64,000 nt of DNA from Bacillus alkalicellulosilyticus (GCF_002019795.1 NZ_KV917381.1:1361210-1425209), one strand, 5' to 3'; shown: positions 7,500-17,163, numbered from the stretch's first letter. Program-made: numbers and translations. The notes: generated from the letters alone by a model not told the origin.

Positions 7500-8236
7500 G
7501 TTATCAAAAATTTGCTTATTTATATGACCAACTGATGATAGAAGCTCCATATGAGCAGTGGTTGGAATTTACAGAAAAGAACATTCCAGCTACTCGTTCT
7601 CTCGCAATACTTGATGTCGGCTGTGGTACCGGGGAATTTATCATAAAGCTAAAAGAAGCGGGCTATCATGATGTGAGCGGAGTGGATTTATCAGGGGAAA
7701 TGTTAACGGTAGCCAATGATAAGCTTGGCCAATCTGGTTACCAGGTTCCCCTTTTTGAGATGGATATGAGAAACCTAGAGCAGATTGGTCCTTTTGATGT
7801 GATTACCGTCTTTTGTGATTCACTGAACTACCTTGAATTAGAGGAAGATGTGAAAAAAGCATTGAATAGCTTTTATTCATGTTTAAAGGACGATGGTATT
7901 TTATTATTTGATGTCCATTCCCTATATAAAGTGAATTCATTTTTTATTAATCAAACCTTCGCATATGATGGTGAGGATATATCTTACATTTGGCAAAGTT
8001 TTAAAGGAGAACATGAACATTCGGTTGAACATGAGCTATCGTTTTTTGTAAAAGATGACAAGGTAAATTTGTACGAAAAATTTATCGAATTGCATCTTCA
8101 ACGAACATTTCCTGTAAAGACATATGAAAACTGTTTGTCCGCTATCGGGTTTAAAGACATATCTATTTCGGCTGATTTCACTGATGCCATTCCAACAGAA
8201 AAGAGCGAGAGAATTTTTTTTGTAGCAAAGAAATAA
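7496..8236 (+). CDS. yqeM: Class I SAM-dependent methyltransferase YqeM
   Basis: The 246-residue protein shows SAM motif I, LDVGCGTGEF, at 39-48, then GVDLSGEML as motif II and the CDSLNYL post-motif region. It matches YqeM in position and length; the substrate is not established. It begins in an ATGA overlap with the preceding gene and ends the operon, with a perfect terminator 34 nt downstream. Confidence 0.93.
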   Translation: MSYQKFAYLYDQLMIEAPYEQWLEFTEKNIPATRSLAILDVGCGTGEFIIKLKEAGYHDVSGVDLSGEMLTVANDKLGQSGYQVPLFEMDMRNLEQIGPFDVITVFCDSLNYLELEEDVKKALNSFYSCLKDDGILLFDVHSLYKVNSFFINQTFAYDGEDISYIWQSFKGEHEHSVEHELSFFVKDDKVNLYEKFIELHLQRTFPVKTYENCLSAIGFKDISISADFTDAIPTEKSERIFFVAKK

Positions 8237-8269
8237 ATGTAAAGGAATTCAATTATTCCTATAGAATAC

Positions 8270-8309
8270 AATAGGGGAAGACGACGATGATGTCGTCTTC
8301 CCCTATTTG
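8270..8309 (+). terminator. Terminator of the yqeH operon
   Basis: A perfect 16-bp stem (AATAGGGGAAGACGAC at 8270-8285 and its complement at 8292-8307) has a GATGAT loop. It ends the operon after yqeM. The T tract is short because the stem ends in ATTT. Confidence 0.8.
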
Positions 8310-8332
8310 TAATTAGTATTATAGCTAATTCG

Positions 8333-8476
8333 AGATGCTCTTCAAGATATTTCAAGAAGAGCAAGGGCTCCGCACACTGCGCGTGTATTACAAGAAAGGC
8401 ACTTGTAATACACTTTAAAAAAGGCAGTGGCTTCACTCCTTGCTTCTAAGAAAAGACCGCAGGCGTTTTTTTCTTA
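8333..8476 (+). repeat. Structured intergenic repeat, copy 1
   Basis: The left arm GCAAGGGCTCCGCACACTGC (8361-8380) and right arm GCAGTGGCTTCACTCCTTGC (8424-8443) can pair at both ends (GCAAGG with CCTTGC, CACTGC with GCAGTG). Between them is a perfect 12-bp hairpin, GTGTATTACAAG (8383-8394) with CTTGTAATACAC (8402-8413). The element begins with AGATGCTC and ends in a T-rich tail. It lies between convergent yqeM and comER and belongs to the same family as copies at 11741, 15195, 16756 and 27155. Confidence 0.8.
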
Positions 8477-9292
8477 TCTAAATTGTTCTTCGATTAGTTC
8501 TTTGTCTTCGTTATACTTTGCGTGGGTTTGTTTAAACAAATGGTCAAACATATGTCCAATCTCTTCTTGAAGTACTTTTATTCCTTCGCCAGTGATTCCA
8601 CCTGGGACACATACTCGTTTTTGAAGTGTAGGTAATGTGAAAATCTCCTTTTCCAATAGTTTCCCCATTCCTATTAACATATCTGTAGCCAGTTGTGTTG
8701 CTTCTTCTTCTGTAATATTGGTTTGCCTTACAGCGCCGTCAATAAAACGTTGCGTTAAATAACTGAAGAAGGCAGGACCACAACTAACAATGTCAGATGC
8801 GACACGAGTAATATCCTCTTCGATCTCAAGTGGTGTTGAGATACAACCCATTAATCTAGTTAATCTGTCCTTATCTTCTGTAGTACACCTTTCTCCAAAG
8901 CTAAGTAATGATGAACCAGCATGAACCCTGTTTAGAATACTTGGAATGGCTCTTGCTACTTTGCATTCAACAATGTCCTCGAGTTGACCAACTGAGATAG
9001 GGCTAGTAATCGAAACAAGTAGCTGTTCTGGCACTAACTCGTTTGATATTCGCTCTAACACATTGTGAAACTGAAGTGGTTTTACACAGATAAAAATAAT
9101 ATCAGATTGGGATACTACATCTTCGGGCTGTTCAACAACATGAATGCCCGGATGGTTATCTCTCATTTTTTCAGCCTTTTCCAAAGAACGATTGGTAATA
9201 AACAGTTGTGATGGAGTGACAGCAGTTGATTCTATAAAAGAATCAAGTAGGATCGTTCCCATGCTTCCTGTTCCAATTACTCCAATATTCAT
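8474..9292 (-). CDS. comER: ComER, pyrroline-5-carboxylate reductase-like protein
   Basis: The 272-residue protein has an N-terminal Rossmann motif, IGVIGTGSMGT, and the family helix ITRVASDIVSCGPAFFSY with KVCVPGGITGEGI near the C-terminus. It matches ComER, encoded divergently from the comE operon in B. subtilis. ComER resembles ProC but its biochemical role is unclear; a link to sporulation and biofilm control has been proposed in other bacilli. I start at the ATG at 9292 because the ATG at 9301 directly abuts the ribosome site GGGGAGGGG, and because MNIGVIGTG aligns with B. subtilis. Confidence 0.93.
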   Translation of the reverse strand: MNIGVIGTGSMGTILLDSFIESTAVTPSQLFITNRSLEKAEKMRDNHPGIHVVEQPEDVVSQSDIIFICVKPLQFHNVLERISNELVPEQLLVSITSPISVGQLEDIVECKVARAIPSILNRVHAGSSLLSFGERCTTEDKDRLTRLMGCISTPLEIEEDITRVASDIVSCGPAFFSYLTQRFIDGAVRQTNITEEEATQLATDMLIGMGKLLEKEIFTLPTLQKRVCVPGGITGEGIKVLQEEIGHMFDHLFKQTHAKYNEDKELIEEQFR

Positions 9293-9407
9293 TTCCTGCA
9301 TCCCCTCCCCCTTGATTGTGAGTGCTTGTTAGAAAAGATAAGGCAGCACAACAACAGTCTTTTATGATCAATTGTATGAGAAGGGAACAAGGAATATGAG
9401 TGAAAAG

Positions 9408-9659
9408 CTATTTTTTTACATATTCTAACACCATTTCTGGTGTAACCAACTTCCTCGTAGGAAATTGAAATGCTTTTGCAATGGCATTCATTTCTTCTGT
9501 AATGGCGTTTATCTTCGCTGTAGAAACGGTTCTAGCTTCTTTTGCGTCTTTTATTGCTTCTTCAATTGCTTCTTCTCTGAACGCCTCTAGTCGTTTGAAT
9601 CGATTTTGAGCATCTATGTGTTTATTCACTTGCTCTGCAATTTGTAAATGTACAGCCAT
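9408..9659 (-). CDS. Small DUF2533-like protein (YpbS type)
   Basis: An 83-residue, highly charged helical protein starts at an ATG preceded by AAGGAAGGATG. The sequence resembles YpbS/DUF2533, with a conserved-looking FPTRKLVTPEMVLEYV near the C-terminus; this identification is from memory of the family and is moderately certain. It has no membrane segment and no cysteines. Function is unknown. It is transcribed with comER or alone, divergently from comEA. In B. subtilis ypbS lies in another region, so its presence here would be a rearrangement. Confidence 0.7.
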   Translation of the reverse strand: MAVHLQIAEQVNKHIDAQNRFKRLEAFREEAIEEAIKDAKEARTVSTAKINAITEEMNAIAKAFQFPTRKLVTPEMVLEYVKK

Positions 9660-9705
9660 TTGTGTTCATCCTTCCTTAATTTAAAAATAGTAGGTGGTGA
9701 GTTCC

Positions 9706-10302
9706 ATGCATTTCTCTCAAAGAGAAAAATGGATTTTATATAGTTCTGTTGGAATAGTACTCGTTGTTAGTGTAAGCTTCTTCGCGTTCTTTAGCAATAA
9801 AGAAGTTGATGAAACTCAAGATTGGTTTATTCAAGACGAAGAACCAATGACAGATCTAGAGGATGTTGCAACTGAAATTATTGTTGATGTGAAAGGGGCT
9901 GTAAAGAATCCAGGTATATATGAGGTAAGCGAGAAACATAGAGTGTATGATGTTATTCAATTGGCGGGAGGGTTGTTAGAACAGGCAGATGAGACGAAAA
10001 TTAATTTAGCAGCACGTGTTCAAGATGAACTCGTAATCTATGTTCCTGTTATCGGTGAGGAAGAGAGCTCATTTGAAACGATAAGCATCGGGGGAGTTCA
10101 AGCAGAAGGGAAAGTGAAAATAAATACCGCATCGGTAGAAGAATTACAACAACTTCCCGGAATCGGTCCTGCAAAAGCTTCCGCAATTATCAGTTATCGC
10201 GAAGAACATGGACCGTTTAAAACAATAGAAGACCTACAAAAAGTTTCAGGTATAGGAGTAAAGTCAATTGATAAACTAAGAGATTCAGTTGTCGTACCAT
10301 AA
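9706..10302 (+). CDS. comEA: Competence DNA receptor ComEA
   Basis: ComEA binds double-stranded DNA at the cell surface and is required for transformation. The 198-residue protein has one membrane anchor at about 9-30, an acidic linker, an SLBB-like domain (about 58-115) and a C-terminal helix-hairpin-helix DNA-binding domain (about 135-198) containing KINTAS, LPGIGPAKASAI and ISYREEHGPF. The ATG at 9706 lies 5 nt after AGGTGGTGA; the in-frame GTG codons at 9694 and 9697 are part of that ribosome site. Next downstream is metY, not comEB. Confidence 0.96.
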   Translation: MHFSQREKWILYSSVGIVLVVSVSFFAFFSNKEVDETQDWFIQDEEPMTDLEDVATEIIVDVKGAVKNPGIYEVSEKHRVYDVIQLAGGLLEQADETKINLAARVQDELVIYVPVIGEEESSFETISIGGVQAEGKVKINTASVEELQQLPGIGPAKASAIISYREEHGPFKTIEDLQKVSGIGVKSIDKLRDSVVVP

Positions 10303-10316
10303 TATTTCAGAATTCA

Positions 10317-10345
10317 TTGACACTTCCGGCGATTATGGTTATAAT
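10317..10345 (+). promoter_or_regulatory. Consensus sigma-A promoter of the sulfhydrylase gene
   Basis: TTGACA (10317-10322), a 17-nt spacer and TATAAT (10340-10345) form a perfect sigma-A consensus promoter. It lies between comEA and the sulfhydrylase gene. The leader is only about 37 nt, leaving no room for an S-box or T-box riboswitch. Confidence 0.85.
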
Positions 10346-10367
10346 TTCCACGAAAAAGTATATTTGA

Positions 10368-11678
<1,311 letters not shown>

Positions 11679-11697
11679 GAAGTCTTAAGGGTTATAG

Positions 11698-11737
11698 AGA
11701 GGGTGGGACAATAGGTATAAGCTTTGTCCCACCCTCT
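11698..11737 (+). terminator. Hairpin after the sulfhydrylase gene
   Basis: A perfect 14-bp stem (AGAGGGTGGGACAA at 11698-11711, complement at 11724-11737) follows the stop by 19 nt. No T tract follows, so it may act as a processing or stability element rather than an efficient intrinsic terminator. Confidence 0.6.
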
Positions 11738-11740
11738 AAG

Positions 11741-11822
11741 CAATGAGCGGAATCGCCACTTCTATTTTATTTCCAGTGTGAGTGTTCTTTCGCAAAGGGA
11801 TTTGTGGCGAATGAAGCCATTG
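11741..11822 (-). repeat. Structured intergenic repeat, inverted copy
   Basis: Read on the minus strand, the arms are CAATGGCTTCATTCGCCAC and GTGGCGATTCCGCTCATTG. They pair at the outside (CAATG with CATTG) and inside (GCCAC with GTGGC), the same architecture and GGCTTC core as the copies at 8333, 15195, 16756 and 27155 but with different paired bases. The central part lacks a clean hairpin. It lies between metY and comEB. Confidence 0.55.
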
Positions 11823-11931
11823 TTGTTAATATGACTAGTTATGTCACAACCTCTTCCTGAACAAGGTGAGACAGTCCATATGTATTATGATAAAATATCT
11901 TTATTCGTTGAACGATTAGGAGTTGAAGAGA

Positions 11932-12498
11932 TTGAATCGTATTTCATGGGACCAGTATTTTATGGCACAAAGCCATCTCCTTGCATTACGGAGTACTTGT
12001 ACAAGATTAATGGTAGGAGCAACAATAGTAAGGGATAAACGTATCATAGCTGGTGGATACAATGGATCTGTTTCCGGTGGGGCCCATTGTATTGATGAAG
12101 GCTGTTATGTTGTTGAGAATCATTGTATCAGAACCGTGCATGCTGAGATTAATGCACTTTTACAATGTGCCAAATTTGGTGTGCAAACAGATGGTGCTGA
12201 AATATATGTGACTCATTTTCCGTGTCTAAATTGTACAAAAGCGATTATACAAGCGGGCATTAAGGCTGTTTATTATGCTACGGACTATAAAAACAATCCC
12301 TATGCAGAAGAATTATTTGAGAACGCTGGTATTACAGTTCAACAAGTTGAGCTCGAAGAAATGATACTAGACCGAAACAATAGCGAAAAGTTGAAGTTCA
12401 CAGCAACATTATTACAAAAATTAAAGGAAGCAGGAGTAGACGACCAAGAGCTTCGTTCGCTGCATGATACAGCGAATCATTTATATACCTCCCCGTAG
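11932..12498 (+). CDS. comEB: ComEB, dCMP deaminase-like protein
   Basis: The 188-residue protein is a zinc-dependent deoxycytidylate deaminase relative: HAE at 70-72 and PCLNC at 97-101 supply zinc ligands and the catalytic glutamate, with a further Cys/His-rich stretch at about 52-65. ComEB is encoded in the late competence operon; in B. subtilis its coding region is dispensable for transformation itself, although a role in localisation has been suggested. I use the TTG at 11932 (MNRISW), which has AGGAG 9 nt upstream and matches the B. subtilis N-terminus. An earlier in-frame TTG at 11923 touches that ribosome site. Confidence 0.92.
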   Translation: MNRISWDQYFMAQSHLLALRSTCTRLMVGATIVRDKRIIAGGYNGSVSGGAHCIDEGCYVVENHCIRTVHAEINALLQCAKFGVQTDGAEIYVTHFPCLNCTKAIIQAGIKAVYYATDYKNNPYAEELFENAGITVQQVELEEMILDRNNSEKLKFTATLLQKLKEAGVDDQELRSLHDTANHLYTSP

Positions 12499-12518
12499 TT
12501 CTAGAAAGGAAGGGAAGC

Positions 12519-14852
12519 GTGGCAGGTAAGTGGTATATGCCGTTATTATCCGGAATCTTAGCGATATATAGTGTGGTTTATCAAGTTCATTTTCCATTAA
12601 TTGTCGCAAGCTTATGTCTTGTTATTCTTGTAGTAAAAGAAAGGGCAGTGTTTCGTTATTTATCGCTACTCGTTGTCTTTTCTTTTCTTTTTTTCACATT
12701 ACTTACTCACTGGGTCATTCAAAAAAATCAAAGCGAATTTACGAATCATTCAGAACATCCCCTTACATTCTTCGGAACGATTTCTTCAAATCCAAAGGTC
12801 GATGGCGACCGGATTAGTTTCCAATTCAAAACAGACCGTAAAGAAACATTTCAAATTCATTATTCGATTCAGACAGAAGAAGAAAAGGTTAGGCTCGAAC
12901 AACTGTCAATAGGAAGCCGTTGTAAAATAGTCGGTCCGTTAAAACAACCGCTAGAAGCAACAAACTTTTATAGCTTTGATTATCAAAAATACTTATATTA
13001 TCAACATATTCATTGGATCATCACTCCTTCCTCACCACTTCAAGATTGTAAAGTCGGCAAGTTTTCTATGTACCATACCGTTGTCAACATTCGCCAAAAA
13101 GGAATCGTGAGAGTAAAAGAAAACGTGCCAGAACCGTTAGCAGGTATTGTTGTTGCGCTTGTGTATGGGGAAAGAGGATTTATTGAAGACGATGTGTTAA
13201 AGGCTTATCAATCGTTGGGTATCATTCATTTATTAGCGGTTTCTGGGTTGCATGTTTCCTTATTAGTGGGTTCTATTTATTTTGTATTACTACGAATAGG
13301 GATTACCCGGGAGAGGGCAATTGAAGGATTACTCATTGCTATTCCTCTATATACCATTATTGCTGGAGCTGCACCTTCTGTCATACGTGCTGGTGTGATG
13401 ACAATGGTTGCTTTATGTTGCATCCGCTTTAAAGTTTCGTTTCATCCACTTGACGGAATTTGTATAGCAGGCATCTTTATCCTTCTCTTTCAACCCTTTT
13501 ATATCTTCCATATAGGTTTTCAACTTTCATTTTTTATTAGTTTTTGTTTAATTGTTTCTGCGTCAAAAATCAGTCAGTATAAGAGCTATTTAATAAAAAT
13601 AATCGCCGTTACGATTCTTTCTCAACTTTGCTCAATACCGATTATTCTTTACCACTTTTATGAAATATCGTTATTAAGTCTCCCGTTAAATATCATTTAT
13701 ATTCCTTTTATTTCGTTATGCATCTTACCTCTTAGTTTTATTATTGTCGTACTCCTGTTAACAATTCCATTTCTGGCTGAACCAATTATATGGGTACTGC
13801 ATCCACTCATTATCGTGACTCACCAATTTCTTTTGCAAACTGCAGAACTTTCATTTCCAACCATTACAACAGGTAGACCGCAATTTATAGTGTTGTTATC
13901 ATTACTTATAGCTATAGGGACAACATTCATATGTTGGGAGAAAAGTGGGAAGAAAAGAAAAATGATACTCCCTCTTAGTTTTATTGCAGCTGTAATCACT
14001 ATCCAACTGAACATTCCGTATCTATCTTCATATGGAGAAATTACATTTATTGATGTTGGGCAGGGCGATGGTATTTTGATTGAGCTTCCTTACCGGAAAG
14101 GCGTATACTTACTTGATGCAGGAGGAGCAGTATCTTTTGGTACAGATGAAGAGTGGAAGCGAAGAAGCAGAAAATTTGATGTCGGTGCTGATATTGTAAA
14201 TCCATACTTGAAGGCAAAGGGAATAAAGAAAATCGATAAATTAATTTTAAGTCATGGCCATTATGACCATATAGGTGGAGTAGAATCTTTACTTAATAAC
14301 GTTAAAATTAAAGAGGTTTTATATAGTGTGGGGCCTGTAGAAGGAGAGTTTGAACAACTATTACTCGAGAAACTTATACGCTCTGGAGCAGACATTACCT
14401 TTGTACATGATGGAATGATATGGAGAGAGGGCAAAGCTAATTTTGCTGTTTTATCACCTAAAGTTGAAGAGCAGTATACCAATTTGAATAATCGTTCTAT
14501 TGTTCTATATGCGAAGATTGGTGGGAAGTACTGGCTATTTACAGGAGACTTAGAACAGGAAGGGGAAGCCAGGCTCCAGCGGGATTATCCTAATCTAAAA
14601 GTGGATATTTTAAAAGCGGGACATCATGGAAGTAGGACTTCAACAACCCTTGAATTCTTGGAAATGTATCAACCTAAAGTGGCAATTATTTCTGCAGGAC
14701 GAAGTAATCGTTTTGGACACCCACATGACGAAGTGATTCAAGCTTTACATGAAAAAAAGGTGATGATTATGCGAACGGATCAAAATGGAGCTATCAGGTA
14801 CCGCTATAAGGGCGACTCTGGGTATTTTGAAAGAAAAATTGGTCAAAAATAA
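12519..14852 (+). CDS. comEC: DNA uptake channel ComEC
   Basis: ComEC is the membrane channel that carries single-stranded DNA into competent cells. The 777-residue product has hydrophobic helices at the N-terminus, a soluble DUF4131/OB-type segment (about 70-190), a central polytopic competence domain starting near HLLAVSGLHVSLLVG, and a C-terminal metallo-beta-lactamase-like domain with FIDVGQGDG and SHGHYDHIGG near residue 580. The C-terminal domain is thought to degrade the non-transported strand. The GTG start follows GGAAGGGA. The gene is intact and of normal length. Confidence 0.97.
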   Translation: MAGKWYMPLLSGILAIYSVVYQVHFPLIVASLCLVILVVKERAVFRYLSLLVVFSFLFFTLLTHWVIQKNQSEFTNHSEHPLTFFGTISSNPKVDGDRISFQFKTDRKETFQIHYSIQTEEEKVRLEQLSIGSRCKIVGPLKQPLEATNFYSFDYQKYLYYQHIHWIITPSSPLQDCKVGKFSMYHTVVNIRQKGIVRVKENVPEPLAGIVVALVYGERGFIEDDVLKAYQSLGIIHLLAVSGLHVSLLVGSIYFVLLRIGITRERAIEGLLIAIPLYTIIAGAAPSVIRAGVMTMVALCCIRFKVSFHPLDGICIAGIFILLFQPFYIFHIGFQLSFFISFCLIVSASKISQYKSYLIKIIAVTILSQLCSIPIILYHFYEISLLSLPLNIIYIPFISLCILPLSFIIVVLLLTIPFLAEPIIWVLHPLIIVTHQFLLQTAELSFPTITTGRPQFIVLLSLLIAIGTTFICWEKSGKKRKMILPLSFIAAVITIQLNIPYLSSYGEITFIDVGQGDGILIELPYRKGVYLLDAGGAVSFGTDEEWKRRSRKFDVGADIVNPYLKAKGIKKIDKLILSHGHYDHIGGVESLLNNVKIKEVLYSVGPVEGEFEQLLLEKLIRSGADITFVHDGMIWREGKANFAVLSPKVEEQYTNLNNRSIVLYAKIGGKYWLFTGDLEQEGEARLQRDYPNLKVDILKAGHHGSRTSTTLEFLEMYQPKVAIISAGRSNRFGHPHDEVIQALHEKKVMIMRTDQNGAIRYRYKGDSGYFERKIGQK

Positions 14853-14862
14853 AAAGAGAAAT

Positions 14863-14915
14863 AAAAAAGAGGTATTCCATGTATGTAGTAGAACCATTGG
14901 AATGCCTCTTTTTGC
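14863..14915. terminator. Bidirectional terminator between comEC and yqzM
   Basis: AAAAAGAGG...ATTCCA pairs with TGGAAT...CCTCTTTTT across an 18-nt loop. A runs on the left and T runs on the right suit termination of both convergent genes. Confidence 0.8.
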
Positions 14916-14927
14916 GTAACCTTATAA

Positions 14928-15065
14928 TTACATGTTTCCGAAAACATCAACAAGTGTAGCAATGATAAAGATTAACGCGAAAAACCCAAAAGGAACGATA
15001 AAACCGACAGCTGAGTCGATTGCATCATTACGTTTACACTGAACTTTCTTTTCAAAATCGCTCAC
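14928..15065 (-). CDS. yqzM: Small membrane protein YqzM
   Basis: A 45-codon gene starts with GTG after AGGAGGGATTGTT. The product begins VSDFEKKVQCKRNDAIDSAV and continues into one hydrophobic helix (about 20-42). Position between comEC and holA and the sequence match YqzM of B. subtilis, a small membrane protein of unknown function. Confidence 0.9.
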   Translation of the reverse strand: MSDFEKKVQCKRNDAIDSAVGFIVPFGFFALIFIIATLVDVFGNM

Positions 15066-15194
15066 AACAATCCCTCCTAGTTCATTTATTAGTATAAGCT
15101 AAGCTACACAAAAAATCCATATATCAAACTGAAAAAGAGTTGAAAAGTTGAATTAATGTACAAAATATGAAATGGTAAAATCCTGTATGAAATT

Positions 15195-15352
15195 TAGATG
15201 CTCATAAATGCCCTTTAGATAACTCAGGAAGAGCAAGGGCTTCGCTCACTGCGCGTACTTTACTAAGAAGTACACTTAGTAAAGTACTTTTTCAAAAGAG
15301 GGCAGTGGCTCCGCTCCTTGCATTTAAAAAAGGGCGACTTTGTCGCTTTTTT
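15195..15352 (+). repeat. Structured intergenic repeat, copy 2
   Basis: Left arm GCAAGGGCTTCGCTCACTGC (15233-15252) and right arm GCAGTGGCTCCGCTCCTTGC (15302-15321) frame a perfect 13-bp hairpin, GTACTTTACTAAG (15255-15267) with CTTAGTAAAGTAC (15275-15287). The element opens with TAGATGCTCAT and closes with a small terminator-like hairpin, GCGAC-TTT-GTCGC followed by T6. It is the clearest full-length copy. Confidence 0.85.
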
Positions 15353-15389
15353 AATATACATGAATTCTTCTTGCCTGAGTTGTTAAGAG

Positions 15390-15535
15390 TTGTCACCTAT
15401 AGTTTTGGACTGCATAGGATACTATAAGTAATGTAATAAGTCAATGATTATCGTCATCAAAAGATTTCCTAGGGCTCTTTTGGTGGCGTTTATCATAAAT
15501 GGGGAGCTGGCAGCTGCGATGCTAGCTCCCTTTTT
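15390..15535 (+). ncRNA. Candidate small RNA or orphan leader ending in a terminator
   Basis: A strong terminator, GGGAGCTGGC (15502-15511) with GCTAGCTCCC (15521-15530) and T5, stands alone with no gene before it on this strand. Upstream are two further possible hairpins (CCTAT/ATAGG near 15393-15420 and CAAAAGA/TCTTTTG near 15459-15482) and a promoter-like TTGTCA. This could be a small RNA, or a relic. No known RNA family is recognised. Confidence 0.4.
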
Positions 15536-15577
15536 CATTTGTAGCACTGGCTTCAAACACCTTTGGCTTTTTTCTGC

Positions 15578-15606
15578 TTGTCAAACGTTTGTCCATTGTC
15601 TACGAT
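15578..15606 (+). promoter_or_regulatory. Possible sigma-A promoter of holA
   Basis: TTGTCA (15578-15583), 17 nt, TACGAT (15601-15606). It sits downstream of the orphan terminator and 55 nt before holA. Confidence 0.45.
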
Positions 15607-15660
15607 AGAACTAAGCGAATAAAAAGATCCTATCTTATAGGAAGAATGGAATGGAACAAT

Positions 15661-16677
15661 ATGTCATATATACAAATGAAACAAAAAATTGAAAAAAATC
15701 AAATTGCTCCACTTTATTTATTAATTGGATTAGAAGCTTATTTAGTAGACGATATTATTCATGCGGTCATTGAGAAAACGTTACAACCTGAAGAGCGGGA
15801 ATTTAATTTATCTACTTATGAAATGAAGGAAACGATGATTGACGTTGCGGTGGAAGATGCACAAACCTTACCTTTTCTTGGTAGTAAAAGAGTGGTGTTA
15901 GTCAAAGATGCTTATTTTTTAACAGCGCAAAGGATAGACAGTAAGCTTGACCACAATGTAACCCGCTTAGAAGAATACATAGAAAACCCTATGCCGGAAA
16001 CGGTGTTTATTATAACGGCACCTTATGAGAAGCTTGATGAACGTAAAAAAATCACAAAAAAATTAAGAAGCCAAGCTGAGGTTCTTGAAGCGAAAGAATT
16101 TGACCAGAAAATGATAAATGAGTGGGTCGATGACCAAGCGAGACAGCACCAAATTGCTGTGGACCATGATGCTAAAGAACTATTGATGCAATTATTAGGT
16201 GGCAACTTGTTAATGATGTCCAATGAGTTGAAGAAACTCTCACTTTACGTAGGAAGCGATGGTACAGTAACGAAACAGATTGTACAACAAATGGTGGCAA
16301 GAACGTTAGAGCAAGATATTTTTGCTTTAATTGACCATGTCATTCACTCAAGGATTGATAAAGCGTTAGATTTGTTTTTTGAATTGCTCCGCCAAAAAGA
16401 AGACCCTATAAAGATTATCGCATTACTTGCTCGTCAGTTCAGAATTGTATATATGGTAAAAGAATTAGTGAAACAAGGATATGCCCAAAAACAAATTGCT
16501 TCTCAAATAAAAATCCATCCCTATGCGGTAAAGCTGGCTACACAGCAAGCAAAAGGATTTGAAGATAAAAGGCTTTTCTTTTGTTTGGAAGAACTAGCAA
16601 CAATGGATTATAAAATAAAAACAGGACAAATTGATAAAAAATTAGCGGTTGAGCTGTTTTTAATGAAATTAACGTAA
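15661..16677 (+). CDS. holA: DNA polymerase III delta subunit
   Basis: HolA (YqeN) is the delta subunit of the clamp loader and opens the sliding clamp. The 338-residue protein shows the family N-terminus (IAPLYLLIGLEAYLVDD), the PFLGSKRVVLVKDAYFL strand and the ITAPYEKLDERKK segment. The C-terminal helical collar contains LEQDIFALIDHV and ends near KLAVELFLMKL. I start at the ATG at 15661, which aligns with B. subtilis; an ATG at 15646 has its purine run only 3 nt away. It lies between yqzM and rpsT as in other bacilli. Confidence 0.94.
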   Translation: MSYIQMKQKIEKNQIAPLYLLIGLEAYLVDDIIHAVIEKTLQPEEREFNLSTYEMKETMIDVAVEDAQTLPFLGSKRVVLVKDAYFLTAQRIDSKLDHNVTRLEEYIENPMPETVFIITAPYEKLDERKKITKKLRSQAEVLEAKEFDQKMINEWVDDQARQHQIAVDHDAKELLMQLLGGNLLMMSNELKKLSLYVGSDGTVTKQIVQQMVARTLEQDIFALIDHVIHSRIDKALDLFFELLRQKEDPIKIIALLARQFRIVYMVKELVKQGYAQKQIASQIKIHPYAVKLATQQAKGFEDKRLFFCLEELATMDYKIKTGQIDKKLAVELFLMKLT

Positions 16678-16712
16678 AAAAACCGGAAGGGGATGACCTT
16701 TCCGGTTTTTTT
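16675..16712 (+). terminator. Terminator of holA
   Basis: AAACCGGAAGG pairs with CCTTTCCGGTTT (one bulge) around a GGATGA-type loop, followed by T7, immediately after the stop codon. Confidence 0.9.
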
Positions 16713-16734
16713 ACATTAAAAATGTAGCCTGTCC

Positions 16735-16830
16735 ACAAGCAGTATGTAGCTAACTGCGATGGCTTCGCTTGCTGCAAGAATACATCGGGCAGGTTTCTCC
16801 GCTCATCGCAAAAAGGCTAGGGTCGCTTTT
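16735..16830 (+). repeat. Structured intergenic repeat, divergent copy 4
   Basis: Left arm GCGATGGCTTCGCTTGCTGC (16756-16775) and right arm at 16789-16809, ending CCGCTCATCGC, pair through GCGATG with CATCGC and CTGC with GCAG. The central loop is short and lacks the long hairpin of copies 1-3. A tail resembling theirs (GGGTCGCTTTTCTTA) runs into rpsT. The outer stem sequence is the copy 3 type. Confidence 0.6.
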
Positions 16831-16831
16831 C

Positions 16832-17098
16832 TTATGCAGAAATGCTGTTAAGTTGTTTTTGTAAACGAGATTTTTGACGTGAAGCTGCATTTTTATGAAT
16901 AAGTCCTTTAGAAGCTGCTTTGTCTAATTTTTTTGCTGCAACTACAAAAGCCTCGTTTGCACTTGCAACATCGTTACTTGCTACTTTTGCTTCAAAGTTT
17001 TTAAGAGCTGTACGTAAAGCGGACTTGATAGCGGCATTATGTGCACGTTGTTTATCATTTGTTTTTACACGTTTAATCGCTGATTTAATGTTAGGCAT
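16832..17098 (-). CDS. rpsT: 30S ribosomal protein S20
   Basis: The 88-residue basic protein begins [21 protein letters not shown] and matches S20, which binds 16S rRNA early in 30S assembly. The ATG at 17098 has GGGAGGTGA 5 nt upstream; an in-frame ATG three codons earlier is inside the ribosome site region. It faces holA. Confidence 0.97.
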   Translation of the reverse strand: MPNIKSAIKRVKTNDKQRAHNAAIKSALRTALKNFEAKVASNDVASANEAFVVAAKKLDKAASKGLIHKNAASRQKSRLQKQLNSISA

Positions 17099-17134
17099 AT
17101 CTTTCACCTCCCTGACGGATCTACAACAATCTGC

Positions 17135-17163
17135 ATTTTATCAAAATTAGCGGAAAGATGCAA
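17135..17163 (-). promoter_or_regulatory. Sigma-A promoter of rpsT
   Basis: On the minus strand TTGCAT (17163-17158), 17 nt, TAAAAT (17140-17135), about 37 nt before the rpsT start. Confidence 0.6.

Noticed and set aside
8281-8470. Repeated hairpins considered as a CRISPR array
   Set aside because: There is no regular direct-repeat/spacer pattern and no cas genes in the window.
11841-12038. A 65-codon frame overlapping the start of comEB
   Set aside because: No ribosome site and it runs out of frame through conserved comEB codons.
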